From Phoronis australis (Eukaryota; Phoronida; Phoronidae), in the NCBI GenBank assembly GCA_002633005.1, contig NMRA01000067.1:861812-925811 (forward strand): a stretch of 64,000 bases of DNA, written 5' to 3'. Every line of letters starts with the position of its first letter. Position 1 is the first letter of the stretch. The notes under the pieces were generated by a model, which saw only the letters and a list, made by a program, of their open reading frames with translations, did no database searches and was not told the origin of the DNA. Below are positions 1 to 12,927 of the stretch, one piece after another. The position numbers were made by a program, and so were the translations under genes.

Positions 1-3000
1 CAGCACAGTCTTGAGGGGAATATTTTTAAAAGACCAAACATTTTTAAGGATAAAACACCTGTCCTGAATCAGTTCACATTCTGTTGCCCCTGCTGTGCTG
101 AAGTGGACTGATCCCACCTCATGTCACCATGCCAACCTGCTCACTGAAACAGGGAACCCACTTAACTGCTTCACCAACCACAGGACAGGGTTATAATGAG
201 AAACTAGAAAATGACAACATAGGCATAAGGTAAGTAACAGGTGGTCAAATGTCAAGAGCAAGGAGCTTGTCTATTAAGATAGTTCTTATTTGAATTATGT
301 TTAAGACTTCACTACAGTTGTATATTGCTAACTTGGATGTATAGGACATATTATAAGCAGTTTAAAAATAGCTTGTTTTAACAAAGCATCACATTTCTTC
401 ACAGGCATTTTTCTTTGCCTGGTATTTTGATGGTCCTACCCGTTTGGTGACTGAAATTTAACATCTACCATCACAAGGAACTTAATTAAGGCCTGAAACA
501 ATGAGGATTGACTTACAAATCTTTCTGAAGCATAGAGGTTATTGCTAACTTAAGTAAGAAACATGACAAGACTGTTCTTACATTTACAATAAATGGCCAA
601 ACATGAAAGTTGTTTTTTAACCAAAGATGTGGGTTTGTTGCCCCTTCAGGTGAAAAATTCTTCTATAAAGTTTTTCTTGCCAGGAAAATTGATTTCGTAG
701 GCATGTTGGTGAGTTGATATCAAAACATTTTTGCATCTTAACACCAAACACATGGGGAAATACAACACTAGGCAACGTCTATGTTATTCAAGCCTGCTAT
801 ATTCATTTAAGATTATGACCACAATTTAATTGTGTAAAAACTGTATAACATCACTTATGTTTAACAGTCTAGGGAGTGTACAGCCAATGACTATTTCGTC
901 TGTTAAATCACTGAACCATGCAACAGGCTGAAGTCAAGACAACTTTCACATACTCGAGAATAACTACAAGCTGAAGTCTGGAATTTTGTATGGATTTTAA
1001 ACCAATTTAAACCAAACAAAAAAAAACAGTTAAACCGGTTTCAGTCGATTTTGATAATAAACACTGTGGGTAATTATACACTCAAACACCTCTACCGTTT
1101 ATCAAAATTGTATTTATTCTTTGAAAATGAATCAAGCTTCTGAACAAAATTTAATTTGCAGAAATGGTAAAAAACTTCTGCCTCACAGAACAAGGTCATT
1201 GTAAGAAAAGCACACATTCAGTTTTCTATGCTTCTAGTAAAGTTTCGTCTGACCGAACATTAACTTTTTACACAATTATTACCTGTCAATCAACTTTTAC
1301 ACACCTGAGTGTAATGAGAATTATCTTTCAAGAGATAATGCAAAGATTACCAAAGGTATGTGTATAAAGCTAACATGAATTGTGTAAAATGACCTTATGT
1401 TTGAGGGACCAGCAAAATAACAAGATGTGGTTTCTGAGTGGTAACAAGATCTGCTAACTACAAAAAATTAAACATTTGCTTCCAGAATGTTTACAGTGAA
1501 ATGGTAGATGTGACAGTCACATCATATCAATGTAACCATGGCAACCGTATGTGGTTAACATCACAAGGCAACTTTTCCATGGAAAGTAAAGTACTTTTTC
1601 CAGTAAAAACAATTATCACTGCTCCAGAAAGGTAAAGTGTCCCGGTACAAACCATAGGATATTTGCACTTAGATGGAAAAATATTCAACAAGTTAAAGTG
1701 TTCTTCAGTTTGTCTAATCCCACCTGTGATTACGGTGTTAACACTGCAGAATAAAAAACAAGTTCAGACATCGTGGCTCAAGATATCATAAAAGAGAACA
1801 TTCCATGACAACTAAAGACACTTGAAATGTTATTCAAAACTGACCTTAGACCAGTGTTTGCCTAACAATTTCAAACATTTATGTTTGATAATTACACACT
1901 GTATGGACCAAATTAATACTTGAATATTATTGTTATCAGTCAGTGAGGTTGATTGACATGAAGCAGAAAAAGGGTAAATACCGTAATATTCCCATGCGGC
2001 TATAGTGGTGTAAAGCTATATAGGGGTTTCTTTGATTAGTTATCGGCTTTGCTAAATACATTTTGTAAAAGAAAACTTTCAAAATATAAAGATACAAAAA
2101 TTGAGCACCAATTTAATCTACTGATTTTAACGCTCATTAAAGTGTTTTTGAGTATCAGGCTAGATTAGAGGTAATTTTTACTCCGTTCCCATTGACCGCT
2201 TCATGGAAAGCTTGTCAGTCTCTGGCTAAATCGGTGGTGTTTACAGCATTTATGTGTTTAATAAAGCCAATGTGAACAGAGTAATCAGTTGTGGATGTAG
2301 AGGGTCCACGGGATATGGATTCCACCATACACAGCGACACTAATACACTACTTTGTCTGAGAAATACCAAGCACCCACCATGTGTGTTCATGTTGGACTA
2401 CTCTAGAGAGGATTACTGAACCATAGATGCAAATATCTAACATCTAAGGTCAAAAAGTGTTCACCTAAAGAGACAGTAGCAAAATAGTGCCATTTAGGAC
2501 TTGGACTTAAAAGTCAGCATAGTGGCTTAGAATTTAGTGGACAACTGTCTCAGTTGGCTGTAACTTAATTGTTTATCGTCTGGCCTGAAAACGTAATTGT
2601 TTTATTACCCCCTATAGGTTCTTAACAGCCAAGCCAAGAATGGTTCAATATTCACTGTACAATTGTCCAGGATAATGCCCACAGCCATTAAATTGGGAAA
2701 TCAGGACGTGGATGTTATATCCAATCACGTCTACTAAAATTTAGTAAAACTTGGATGTTTCAATGCTCGAATGTGGTAAAGTGTTGCTGGAACTGATTCA
2801 CAGTTGCGTTCGTTTTGGAGCTAAATTCTCATGGGACGACACTCACTAAGTCACCGACATATTTAAAAAAGTCGGGTGGGGTAATAGTTGACCATAGTCA
2901 ATAACCCGGAGGACACATGAAAACAGGAAAAGAATCCTATGTTGACACCCTCACCGGTCGAGACTGGTCGACTCGATCAGTTGCGCACCTTAATCTGCAG

Positions 3001-4058
3001 GTTTAGATCAAAGGCACCATGCTGTTGTGGTTACTTAAATAGCTTCAGTCTGCTGATGTTATTGTTCTCTAGATTATGAGGATCACCATAAACACATTGG
3101 GGGTGACAATAGTACTTTTAAATTTTCGTTTTGAAAGTTTGTAAATAGCATATTTGAATAGTTTGTGAAAAGCACATGTGGAGTATATGTGACTTTTACA
3201 ACTTAAAACATTTGTTTAACGTTGCAATTACATGTCCTACATTAATTCTCCTGGGTGTTCAACATAATTGAGTCAATTACCAAACCACCAGGCAGCAGTT
3301 GGATTTTGAGGTGAGCCAATTGTCATCGTACAATTCTTGGCATGATGTAGGACTATAGCAAACTTCCCTAAAAGTCGAACAAAAAAATTTACTAAAATCG
3401 AACACTTTTCCAACATTCAAAAGCTAACTGAATCGTCAAAACTGCTCAAAGTTCATAGTGCATTTGTTGATGACAATTGTTCAATAGAAACTGCATGTGG
3501 AAATGATGAAGTAAAGTTTTCTTCCTGCTAACTTTTGTCAAAAATTTTGAAAAAATATTTTTCACTGTTCCGCCATATTGAAGGCCCCCATGGAAAGCAT
3601 TGAAAACTGATAGGGTTACCTTCATTGTAAATACCACAATAAATAAATAAATATTCTGTTCTAAATTGAAGAAACTTTACCATAACCCTTCTCCAACAAG
3701 AGACAACAGTTACTGTTCTCCCAACAGGTTGTTAGCAACCCATGGGAAGTGAAGTCCACTAGACATAAATTATACGTGTGAGAACCATCCAGCTCAGCAC
3801 AGTGTGAAGTGGTTGAAGCCACATGGACTGTTAAGTTTAATTAACCTGAAGCCTGTAGATCCCACAGTACATGTCATGTTTTGAGGAATTGATTTCACAG
3901 TTTACAGCCAAAAACAGTTTCAAGTAATCAAGATGGGAACCCATTACATAGCTGCCACAGCCATGAGTCACTAAGAGTTGTACAAAGCTCTGATACTTTT
4001 ATTATATGTAAGACATGTGACTGCCAGCGTAGTATTACTGACAGATGTATAATTTCAG
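1..4058. other. Non-coding stretch upstream of the fibrinogen-domain gene
   Basis: I see no coding exon here. Open frames are short, lack splice context and show no recognisable protein motif. The stretch is AT-rich single-copy-looking DNA. It must contain the promoter and any 5' untranslated exon of the gene whose first coding exon begins at 4059, because that exon opens directly after a splice acceptor, but no core promoter element could be pinned down. Confidence 0.5.
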
Positions 4059-4447
4059 GTGCAGGTCACCAACTGTGTTCTGGCAAACACAGCAATGTTC
4101 ATGCGAGTTGCTTGGCTATGCCTGATCTGGTGCGCCACCACCCAGGTGTATGGCTACTCTCGCACTGCCATGGAGAACTACAGACGGTATTACTACTACC
4201 TTCAGCAAATGCAAGAGAATGACATGATAAACAAACGGCAGAATACAGCCGGTGGTCAGGTGGATGACCGGCAGCGGGCTGGGCAGGATGAACAGGCAGA
4301 CCCGCCATCGCGCTGCAGCTCGCACGAATACAGGCAGTTATCGGGCAGTCTTCAGAATGAACACCAGTGTCTCCAGCTAGAGGCAATACAGAAAAACATT
4401 GCGACTGAGAAAGACGACTTGGACATGACGTACAAAAGAATTATGAA
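4059..4447 (+). CDS. FReD gene exon 1: signal peptide and start of coiled coil
   Basis: The acceptor is aatttcag just before 4059; the donor is AA/GTGAGT at 4448, phase 2. The first 36 bases are in frame but precede the ATG at 4095 and are probably 5' UTR. The encoded segment of about 117 residues begins with MFMRVAWLCLIW, then a YRRYYYY run, then a polar linker, two cysteines (RCSSHEY and HQCLQL) that could make interchain disulphides, and a charged helix ending DMTYKRIM. Confidence 0.75.
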
Positions 4448-7400
4448 GTGAGTAATTATTTGCCATTTGTGGCTCACACTCATATCAAGAGGGGATATTC
4501 TCCTATCCAACTCAATTCCACATTGCAACTTTATTCTTTTATTTACCTGTCAAAGAGCCCATTGTCTACCATCAGAGCAGGAACATCAATTATCTCTCAC
4601 TAATAATCTGAAAGTGACCTAAAAACCCAGGGTAACTTAACTTGACTAAAAGCTTCTCCATTAATTTTTGTCACTAACAAATTGACTAAATGATCAGCAG
4701 CCGATGAAAAAAAATCAGAGTGGAAATAGGTGATTTGGAAAATTTTACAAATTTTATAGTCCATTTTAATTGCAACATGTGGCCTTCACAGTATGTTACA
4801 AAATAAGTCACAAAAGAGTAGAGGAAATAGACAACAGCATGTCTCTTGAAGCATGTTGTGCCCAGTCTCTTGTTTTTCCAGGGCCAAAATTGTGACCAGC
4901 ATTAGGCTCTAAATGGAAACAAGACCATCAAACTGACTTATAGTTGACAACAGACCCCAAGAACTGGGACTTCCCAATCTGTTTTCTCTTAAAGGTGCAA
5001 TGAACCGGTCTTCTCTTAAAGGTGCAATGAACCAGCCTTCTCTTAAAGGTGCAATAAACGTTATCTTCTCTTAAAAACAAATTTTGATGAAGGCCACTTA
5101 TCGTTATAAAATCGGTCTCACCTTTTCCTTTACTCATATTCAAAACAATTTCTAGGCTTGAAAAATACTCTCGCCAGTGAGTTTGTTATTGCTTTTGACC
5201 AGGGCCATTTAGTAAAATCGTCAAGGGAATTCCAGTGTAACAAATTTGTGGCTTTTTCACTTAAAAAATGGTAAGAATGTGATGACATGGTTTGGAAGAC
5301 TTAAAATAGGCATGTGAAGAAAGTTGTTTTTGACAACACACAGTTTATAGCTTTTAAAATTCTTTGCTCCAATATTCATTTCCTATCAACACATTTTTGT
5401 GCACGGGCCATTTTTGCTTCCCACATACAAGAGTGTACTACTGAAATTTACCATATTTTTTAAAGTTCAATAGATTAATGCCAACAAGTGATGATGTTAA
5501 ATTGGTTAACCTATGAAAATATATAGTTTATGCTTTTCATCTCCGTAACAGTTTGCTGCACTCTTAAGTGCGCTACATGCTGTTCTTTTGTACTGTAGGC
5601 CTATGGCCTTTATTAAATAAATAAATTGATCGATACAAACCACTTTCTGTTCCTTTGAACAATTTTGTAATCCTGAGTCACAGTCAATGATTTGTAAGCA
5701 AAAAAAGGTTACAATAAAATGAATAGTGGCATGACAGAAATAAAAACAACTTGGAGGAACTTGTATAGGCCGGTCAAGAGCACAATTCACAGCACAATTC
5801 CTTGTGATGTCCTGGGATTAGATCTCCAAAGCCTGCCATTGGTATCCAGTACTTTAGGTGAACTATTTGTATTCTAGAGGACTTGCCGACATGAGCAGCA
5901 AGATAGACCGAGTAACAGAGTACATTCAAGTGTCTGAGGCATTAGAAACTTTAGACATCAACGACTTCTTACAGCCCAGAGAGGTGCCCATTGCTAAAGG
6001 TAAGCACCCAGTAAGCAATTCTTCACATTTGTATTCTAGAATTCTGACGAAATCTGAGAGAAAGCTATTCATCTTCAATGAAATCTTCATAGCTGAGGCA
6101 GTGGAACAGCATGATGAGTCAGAGATGGCTTTTACAGCAGAGTTGCTGCCCCTGCAGACAGGTAAAGCATGGCTAAGGTAATATCTTAACAATTTGGGAA
6201 AAAATAATTGCCAAAATTGGTCGCTTTTCAGTTTTGTAAGACTTCCAGCATTTTTGAGAATGCTCACAATTTCTCATAACACTCGTTGATGACAGCTACG
6301 GCATACAACTTATGACTGGTATTAAGCTGTTTGGTACCTACAACCAAATGTGGACACATAAAATGAAGAAAGAAAATTTCCCTAGTCCATCACATTGTGT
6401 ACTTAATTGGTGATATCTTTCTGCAAGTGGTTTAACTAAGACAAGATTTCCTACCTGTAGACATCAAGAGGATTTCTCTGTTTGTATTGCAAATAAGCTT
6501 TCTATACAATAGTGACCAATTGAAATAAAATGTCACTAGATGGCAGTAGAGTGGTTGCTCATGAACAAACCTTTAGTAGCAATTATAGTCCATATTTCAT
6601 GTCAAAGTAAATTGAGGAAGCACTTGATTTTTGCTTTTTTACTACTTTAAAATGTTTCAATCGTATTAGCCAGAGATTGTTCATTTACATTTTTATGAAA
6701 AAAATGAAAGTGAGTCTCATGTTTGAAAACCCTTTACCTTAACACTGCACAGAACCCTTCAATGTTAGCCGACTCTTAAGAACCCAGGATAGCCTATAAG
6801 CTTAAATCATAAATTGGCCAATTACCACACACCACAACACAAAAACATGATGAAGCGTTCTCAAAATTCAGATCAACAAATACAGCCTCAAAAGCACTTA
6901 TTCCCTAAAACTTGGATAGTCGGATGTAACATGCCCGTATTTTGAGAACCAGTTTGATGCACATTATTTAGTGGAGAAAACTGGTCCTCAAAATTCGGGC
7001 ACACTACATCCGACCATTATCTGTAAGAACGAGTTTTGAATTCATTTTNTTAGTAGCAATTATAGTCCATATTTCATGTCAAAGTAAATTGAGGAAGCAC
7101 TTGATTTTTGCTTTTTTACTACTTTAAAATGTTTCAATCGTATTAGCCAGAGATTGTTCATTTACATTTTTATGAAAAAAATGAAAGTGAGTCTCATGTT
7201 TGAAAACCCTTTACCTTAACACTGCACAGAACCCTTCAATGTTAGCCGACTCTTAAGAACCCAGGATAGCCTATAAGCTTAAATCATAAATTGGCCAATT
7301 ACCACACACCACAACACAAAAACATGATGAAGCGTTCTCAAAATTCAGATCAACAAATACAGCCTCAAAAGCACTTATTCCCCAAAACTTGGATAGTCGG

Positions 7401-10400
7401 ATGTAACATGCCCGTATTTTGAGAACCAGTTTGATGCACATTATTTAGTGGAGAAAACTGGTCCTCAAAATTCGGGCACACTATATCCGACCATTATCAC
7501 AGTTAAAACCTCCTGGTTATCAGCAAATGGATCCTAACTTAATCAGTCTCCCTTTCTAAAAGGTTTCATCTTGTTGGATTTCAAAGAGTGGTTATCCTAA
7601 TTTCACAGTGGAACGTCCCTCAATTCCCCCAGAGTTAAAACACTAACCTAGGTTTTTGCTTTTCTGTGTATTTGATGTTAGTACCAAAAGGGGTATCAGA
7701 ATCATTTCGATTTCCAAACACTGGTACGACGCCAGTAGTAGTCAGTAGAATATAAATTTGACAGTGAGGGAATTAAGTGGGTGTTAAATTTTTGCTTCCG
7801 GCAATACCACTGAAAAGCTCTATATTTATTTAAAAGTTTGCTATTCGTTACTTTCAAGACGTCAATGCAGCACAATCATAGCTTTGGTTCATGTTCTGGG
7901 GTGGAACTCATAGTTTTTGCCAATATTTAACATTCTTAGTAACACAGAACACACAGTGAAATGGAGTTCACCGATTGCTAAACAGAAAAATTCAATGCGG
8001 TTAGCTCAATTTATTGTATTCTGAAGTTTGTGACTTCAGCATAACCTAATATAAGAGCTATGGGGAGGGAGTTTAAGTGGGGGATACTTTAACAAAACAG
8101 TACTATCATATGACCGCAGTAAGATGTATTTGACCAGTAAATAATATTTGAAAGAAAACAACTGAGCCAGGCTAGGTAATGTTTCCTAAAAGTAAATAAA
8201 TGAAAATGACTCTCATTGAAAAGATACCAAACCCAGCTTAGACAACACATAAAATGGTGTTCCCATCCAGTTCTCAGAAACAAAACAACCAGCTTTGTAA
8301 CCCTCAACAACCCTCAAAAGTTTGGAGGAAAATTTGAAAATTCTTCAGCCTGTTAAAAGGGCAAGCGTGACCAGCACCTAGGCTTTATTAGGCGAGCTAC
8401 ACAACAACTGTAGGGAAAGGCCATCTACCAAGAACCATAATATCCTATTTGTGACACAGAAAAGAGTTTTTAGTTCAATCATCATCACTCAAATGGGACG
8501 CATATGATGCATTAGCAGGTGACTGAATGAGCATAGGGTTGAAATCACCAAAACAGGGTTTATTATCCCTTTAATTATACACAAAAAATCAAACGTATGA
8601 CACATCCTATTTTAACAATCATGCCACCTGCAATGTCACAAATGACCCTTCTCTTGAGTTATGATTTGCAAAGAAAGTCAGATGCTATAGTTGTTTCAGG
8701 ACAAATGCATAACTACATAAAAACGATAGTCCAGGACAACTAAAAATTAGGTGTGTACAAGTTCAGTTTCCAAGCTGTTGCTAAGGGACAACCTAAACTT
8801 TCTCATAGCCTTCCGCTAAAGTTAAATTCAATCTTAAATGCATGCATGCGAAAAACATTTTCTATAAAATCTTTACACTGTATCACGTATCAAAAAGAAA
8901 TGCAGCGAGTGAATTGCTTGTAAATGGCCAGGGATGCTTTCCCCGTCTTCAACTAGATGTTGGGACTTGAGTCAGATCAATGAAACAATGATAAATGCAA
9001 TAAACTAATGAGCCTAATTCAGGAGGTATTCAGCTCTCGGCTTCAAGATGTCTGCCACTTCACAACAGCCGCGAATAAAACGTAAAAGTTTCAAAGCAAA
9101 CCACGTAGTTACGACAAGTGCATGATTTGTTAACAATAATTGCTGAAGAAGCTCGATGCCTTCAAATCTGTATCTCCGATTACAACATTGACGACATATG
9201 GCAATTTTTCATCCCTGTGGTCAGGGTGTAACAATGTCTTGGAGTTGATCATGAAGGATTTAAATGTGTTACTGATCCTTTCAACTTAAAGTGCTTAAAA
9301 CCACCATTTACCTTATTTTGACAAGTGATTACATTGTCGTCACCACTAAACCTTCCTTTATGGCATTGCACTTCACTGTCAGGAATTCAATATCCAAAAG
9401 CAGAAAATATAAGGAAGGCAGCTTCCATTAAAAATTTTGTCACTGACTACGCACATGAGTATGATGTATGAACGTTACCTCAACGCCACCGTGTCATTTC
9501 CACCAACACACCAGTTTTGAGTAATAAGTTGTGCCACAGCCACGCTTCTGCGGTGCCCACAGAAAAGTGACGAGCCACAATGTAGTCAAATACCAAGTTG
9601 TTACAATCACCGCAAACACCTTGCCATTGCTTATTATACCATAAACCAAGGGAAAACGAGCAGCAATATCTCATGACTTTTGACACTGAACACAATGGAG
9701 GTAGACTTTCAGTGCTGTGATTTGTAGTCCTGATTTTACGTAGTATGTATCGGCCAATAAATACTCGTAAATAGAGAACAGCTATGAACTAACGAATCAT
9801 CAGATAGTGTTTGCAGGTGTTCTAATTTGACAGCTGACCAAATGGGGGAGTTGTTTTTAAGCACTTTAAGAGTCCTTGGCAGAACCTAGCAAGAAATGTG
9901 AACTCAAGTGCAAAAGGCATGATGTGCTCAATTAATGATTGAAAACTTCAATTTTATGGTTGGTGTTAAGAGATGGAGCAATGTGTATTAACTGTAAGAC
10001 AACTTTAACACACTTTCTTTCAACTGTTAACGTTTGTTTATTCTTCGGAATTTTTGCACAAGCTCATTCAGCCGTATTTGGACAAGTTGAATTGACTGAA
10101 GTAGAGTCGACAGAATGAACATCCAGTCAAAGTCGAAGTCAAGTCCTTAAATGGTATTTGGGCAAATACGGACCACTTATTTTCCCCCCCAAAAGTGAAT
10201 CTCTTCTGCAGCAGACCTCTTACAACCCCATTGCCACCAGGGAAGGAGTGTCCCCCCTGTGGGCCTAGCTGTCACAACTACACCAACCATAGCCATAAAC
10301 ACCAACAGCTGGTTGAGAGAGAAGCTGACCTCAACAAACAATAAATACAATCCATAAGCACACATCATAAATGATCAACAAATTAAAGGATCCATTTGAA

Positions 10401-12927
10401 CTAATTGTCAACCAACCACACGCATTACTACAAGTCATATATCAAAGTGTAACGGATGCTGTAATTAGTATTTAGCATGTATTTAATGTTAAAACAATCA
10501 TCCATGAAATGATGTCAATATTGTTATTCTGTGGCCCGTGTCACACTATTGCAAACAGGATGTTGCTTAATAGATATTTACCACGTACCATCTTGAAACA
10601 ACCATTAGTGAAATATAGGTGTATTATAATACCCTGACTACTGTCACAACTACCAAGTCCTATATCTGTTTTACTGGCAGTCGGGTGCAGGTGACTTGCA
10701 CCTTACTTCACTCTATAATCACAACCTACCATTAAAATTTGTTTCACCGACCATGCAATTATGTTTAAAGGGCTTCTTACATTGTTCTGAATACCCACAC
10801 AAGTTCAAAAATGCGACAGTAGCTACAGTCCAGAAATGAGAACAAAATTCCCTAGTCCACCATTCATTCACTCACTACTAAGACCGAGCTCAGAGGAGTA
10901 GGAGACACTGCTCACCTATCTGCCAGTGAAGCCAGGATCCAAACCCGGGTGTCCCAAACGGGAGTACGTAGCTCAAATCACTGAGCCACACTGTCTCCTC
11001 CATACTGCAACCTTTAATTGGTAGTGTAATTTTAATTATGTATGTTAATTATATTAACATTATGTAGTGTAATTTAAATTATGTATGTTAATTATACTAA
11101 CATTATGTAGGACCTTATCGACAAGTCCGTGTAATTAGCCATAATCTACAAAACCACAGAATCTTAAACTGTGACAGTAAAAGCACACATTTATGATTGG
11201 CATATGTTCCGAATGATACGTGCGTCACAAGCTCATTATCAGAGATGAAAAGGAGACTGACTGGTAGGCGATATAAGGTCATTTGTTATGACTAATACAA
11301 CAAGTAATAGATAGTGAATAAAAATAAGTAAAATACAAAATATATAATCTCTTGTGAGATGAACGATAAAAAAGCGAAGCTTGACTTCTGACTTAATATC
11401 GATTTTTCATTGATTAGGTCATGTGACCATGTCTTTTAAAGCAAGTTAAGCATAAAACAAAGGTACAGGCATAGCAAAACAATGCAGTCAGTAACACGAC
11501 CAAGTTTCATTTCCTGTAAATGTTCAAGATGAAATCCCAAGACTGTTGCATAGTTTTCTAAAAATCACTTCATTTATTATGTAAATTTTTATTTTTTCGT
11601 AAAAATCATAAAAATCCTATTTTCTAATTAGCCTCGTATGCAAACGTGGAGCATTTAAAAAAAAAATTAATAATTAGTTTTGATGAACAGATAGTACGGT
11701 AAAGTCGCGTGATTTTCGGACGGCCCGCCATTTTCGACCAAGAATAAATATTTCCGAAATGAGTTTTTCATAGTCCACGAAATTCGTACAAGGTCAAAAA
11801 ATGTTTTTCAACGATCCCCAAATTTCGGACAATGTCATAAAAGTCGGATTTTTGTCCCGCGACTTTCGGACAAGGAAAATTTTTAGAAACGGTAATTTGG
11901 GATCGACGCAACTCCCGTGTCACTAAAGCGTTCAACGGATGATTACTACTGTATACGGCTTGAGTCCGAGAATCGGTATAACGGGTTTGTAATTTTTACC
12001 TTGTCTTGACGATGTCACGACCGTTACTCGATTGTCTTGCGTTTAGCTTGTGTTTGGCGCNNNNNNNNNNNNNNNNNNNNNNNNNNNNNNNNNNNNNNNN
12101 NNNNNNNNNNNNNNNNNNNNNNNNNNNNNNNNNNNNNNNNNNNNNNNNNNNNNNNNNNNNNNNNNNNNNNNNNNNNNNNNNNNNNNNNNNNNNNNNNNNN
12201 NNNNNNNNNNNNNNNNNNNNNNNNNNNNNNNNNNNNNNNNNNNNNNNNNNNNNNNNNNNNNNNNNNNNNNNNNNNNNNNNNNNNNNNNNNNNNNNNNNNN
12301 NNNNNNNNNNNNNNNNNNNNNNNNNNNNNNNNNNNNNNNNNNNNNNNNNNNNNNNNNNNNNNNNNNNNNNNNNNNNNNNNNNNNNNNNNNNNNNNNNNNN
12401 NNNNNNNNNNNNNNNNNNNNNNNNNNNNNNNNNNNNNNNNNNNNNNNNNNNNNNNNNNNNNNNNNNNNNNNNNNNNNNNNNNNNNNNNNNNNNNNNNNNN
12501 NNNNNNNNNNNNNNNNNNNNNNNNNNNNNNNNGAATAGACATGTGGGATTGGTCAGGAAACCACGTATATGCATCCTATGAAGATTTCTCACTTGGAAGT
12601 GAGCGAAAGAAATACAAGATCACATACGGTGCGTATCACGGCAATGGCGGAGACTCGTTCAAGACGTATCACAACAACACCGCATTCAGTACGCCTGATC
12701 GGGATAATGACTCGTGGTTTGCCTCTTGTGCCAGTAAGGACAGTGCAGGATGGTGGTATAGAGATTGTAGCTATGCAGCGTTGAATGGTCCGTACCACAA
12801 CAATGGGCGGGTACCAATAGGACCAGCAGGGGTGGGGGGAGGGCTTCTGTGGTATGAATGGAAGAGGGATCACACCTACTCTCTGAAGAAGGTAGAAATG
12901 AAAATACGACCAATGGTTGGGTATTGA
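4059..12927 (+). CDS. Secreted coiled-coil fibrinogen-related (FReD) protein, incomplete because of a sequence gap
   Basis: Three exons are visible: 4059-4447, 5878-5999 and 12533-12927. The likely start is ATG 4095; an in-frame ATG at 4101 is an alternative. The N-terminus is a hydrophobic signal peptide (core WLCLIW, cleavage probably near QVYG-YS). A tyrosine- and glutamine-rich stretch, two cysteines and a heptad-like coiled coil run across the exon 1/exon 2 junction. The C-terminus is the second half of a fibrinogen C-terminal domain, with the DxDND calcium-site motif, a GWWYRDC-like motif and a final MKIRP. This layout is that of angiopoietin-like, ficolin-like or fibroleukin-like secreted proteins, which oligomerise through the coiled coil and bind ligands through FReD. 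The first half of FReD is missing, apparently in the N gap at 12061-12532. No further exon between 6000 and 12060 could be supported. Which FReD subfamily it belongs to cannot be decided. Confidence 0.75.
4983..5068. repeat. 27-bp tandem repeat, about three copies
   Basis: The unit ttctcttaaaggtgcaatga plus seven bases occurs three times, with a fourth degraded copy (ttctcttaaaaac) after it. It lies in intron 1 of the FReD gene and creates a spurious repetitive open frame on the - strand. Confidence 0.8.
5878..5999 (+). CDS. FReD gene exon 2: coiled-coil continuation
   Basis: The acceptor is ttgtattctag; the donor is G/GTAAGC at 6000, phase 1. The first base completes the Lys codon left open by exon 1, so the junction reads IMK-GLADMSSKIDRV and continues the helix in the same heptad-like pattern. 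The agreement in phase is the main support. No recognisable domain lies in it beyond the helix and a proline-containing tail (DFLQPREVPIAKG). Confidence 0.65.
6572..7021. repeat. First copy of a 450-bp direct duplication at an assembly join
   Basis: This stretch repeats almost base for base at 7050-7498; only a few substitutions were seen, such as actacatccg against actatatccg. The second copy begins immediately after a lone N. This is the signature of two overlapping contigs or haplotypes placed end to end rather than merged. Confidence 0.9.
6919..7013. mobile_element. Short hairpin element (MITE-like)
   Basis: Arm gtcggatgtaacatgcccg through ccagttt is mirrored, imperfectly, by aaaactggtcctcaaaattcg through acatccgac, with a loop of about 20 bases. 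The same hairpin recurs in the assembly duplicate at about 7396-7491. It has no coding capacity. Confidence 0.6.
7049..7049. other. Single-N contig join
   Basis: One N separates two near-identical 450-bp copies. It marks an assembly junction, not a biological feature. Intron length around this point is overstated by about 450 bp if the copies are allelic. Confidence 0.9.
7050..7498. repeat. Second copy of the 450-bp direct duplication
   Basis: It starts right after the single N at 7049 with ttagtagcaattatag and ends at accattatc, matching 6572-7021. After it the sequence diverges, as expected where the redundant overlap ends. It lies within an intron of the FReD gene. Confidence 0.9.
10850..10998 (-). 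mobile_element. tRNA-derived SINE (fragment)
   Basis: Read on the - strand from about 10998, the element begins ggagacagtgtggctcagtg, which resembles a polymerase III A box (TGGCTCAGTGATTTGAG). About 40 bases on it has gggtttggatcctggc, a B box close to GGTTCRANNCC. No cloverleaf with a full acceptor stem is visible, so this is a SINE head rather than a working tRNA gene. The tail beyond about 10850 could not be delimited. Confidence 0.6.
11023..11108. repeat. 43-bp tandem duplication, AT-rich
   Basis: The unit containing tagtgtaattttaattatg, tatgttaattatattaac and attatg occurs twice in a row with two or three differences. Confidence 0.75.
12061..12532. other. Assembly gap (472 N)
   Basis: A run of N. 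Open frames spanning it are artefacts. The frame leaving it is mid-fibrinogen domain, so the exon(s) for the first half of that domain probably lie inside or next to it. The true size of the gap is unknown. Confidence 0.95.
12533..12927 (+). CDS. FReD gene last exon: C-terminal half of fibrinogen domain
   Basis: The frame opens directly out of the N gap as (R)IDMWDWSGNHVYASYEDF, the standard middle of a fibrinogen C-terminal domain. It runs through STPDRDNDSW (calcium-binding loop), SCASKDSAGWWYRDC (conserved disulphide and tryptophans), AALNGPYHNNG, LLWYEW and KKVEMKIRPM, with a TGA stop at 12925-12927. Family members usually have a shorter loop between LNG.Y and the WY.W motif; here it is a Gly/Pro-rich insertion (VPIGPAGVGGG). 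The exon's 5' boundary is inside the gap. Confidence 0.9.

Noticed and set aside
11996-12592. Long open frames on both strands across the N run
   Set aside because: They are open only because N cannot form stops; only the frame that continues into the fibrinogen domain after 12533 is real.
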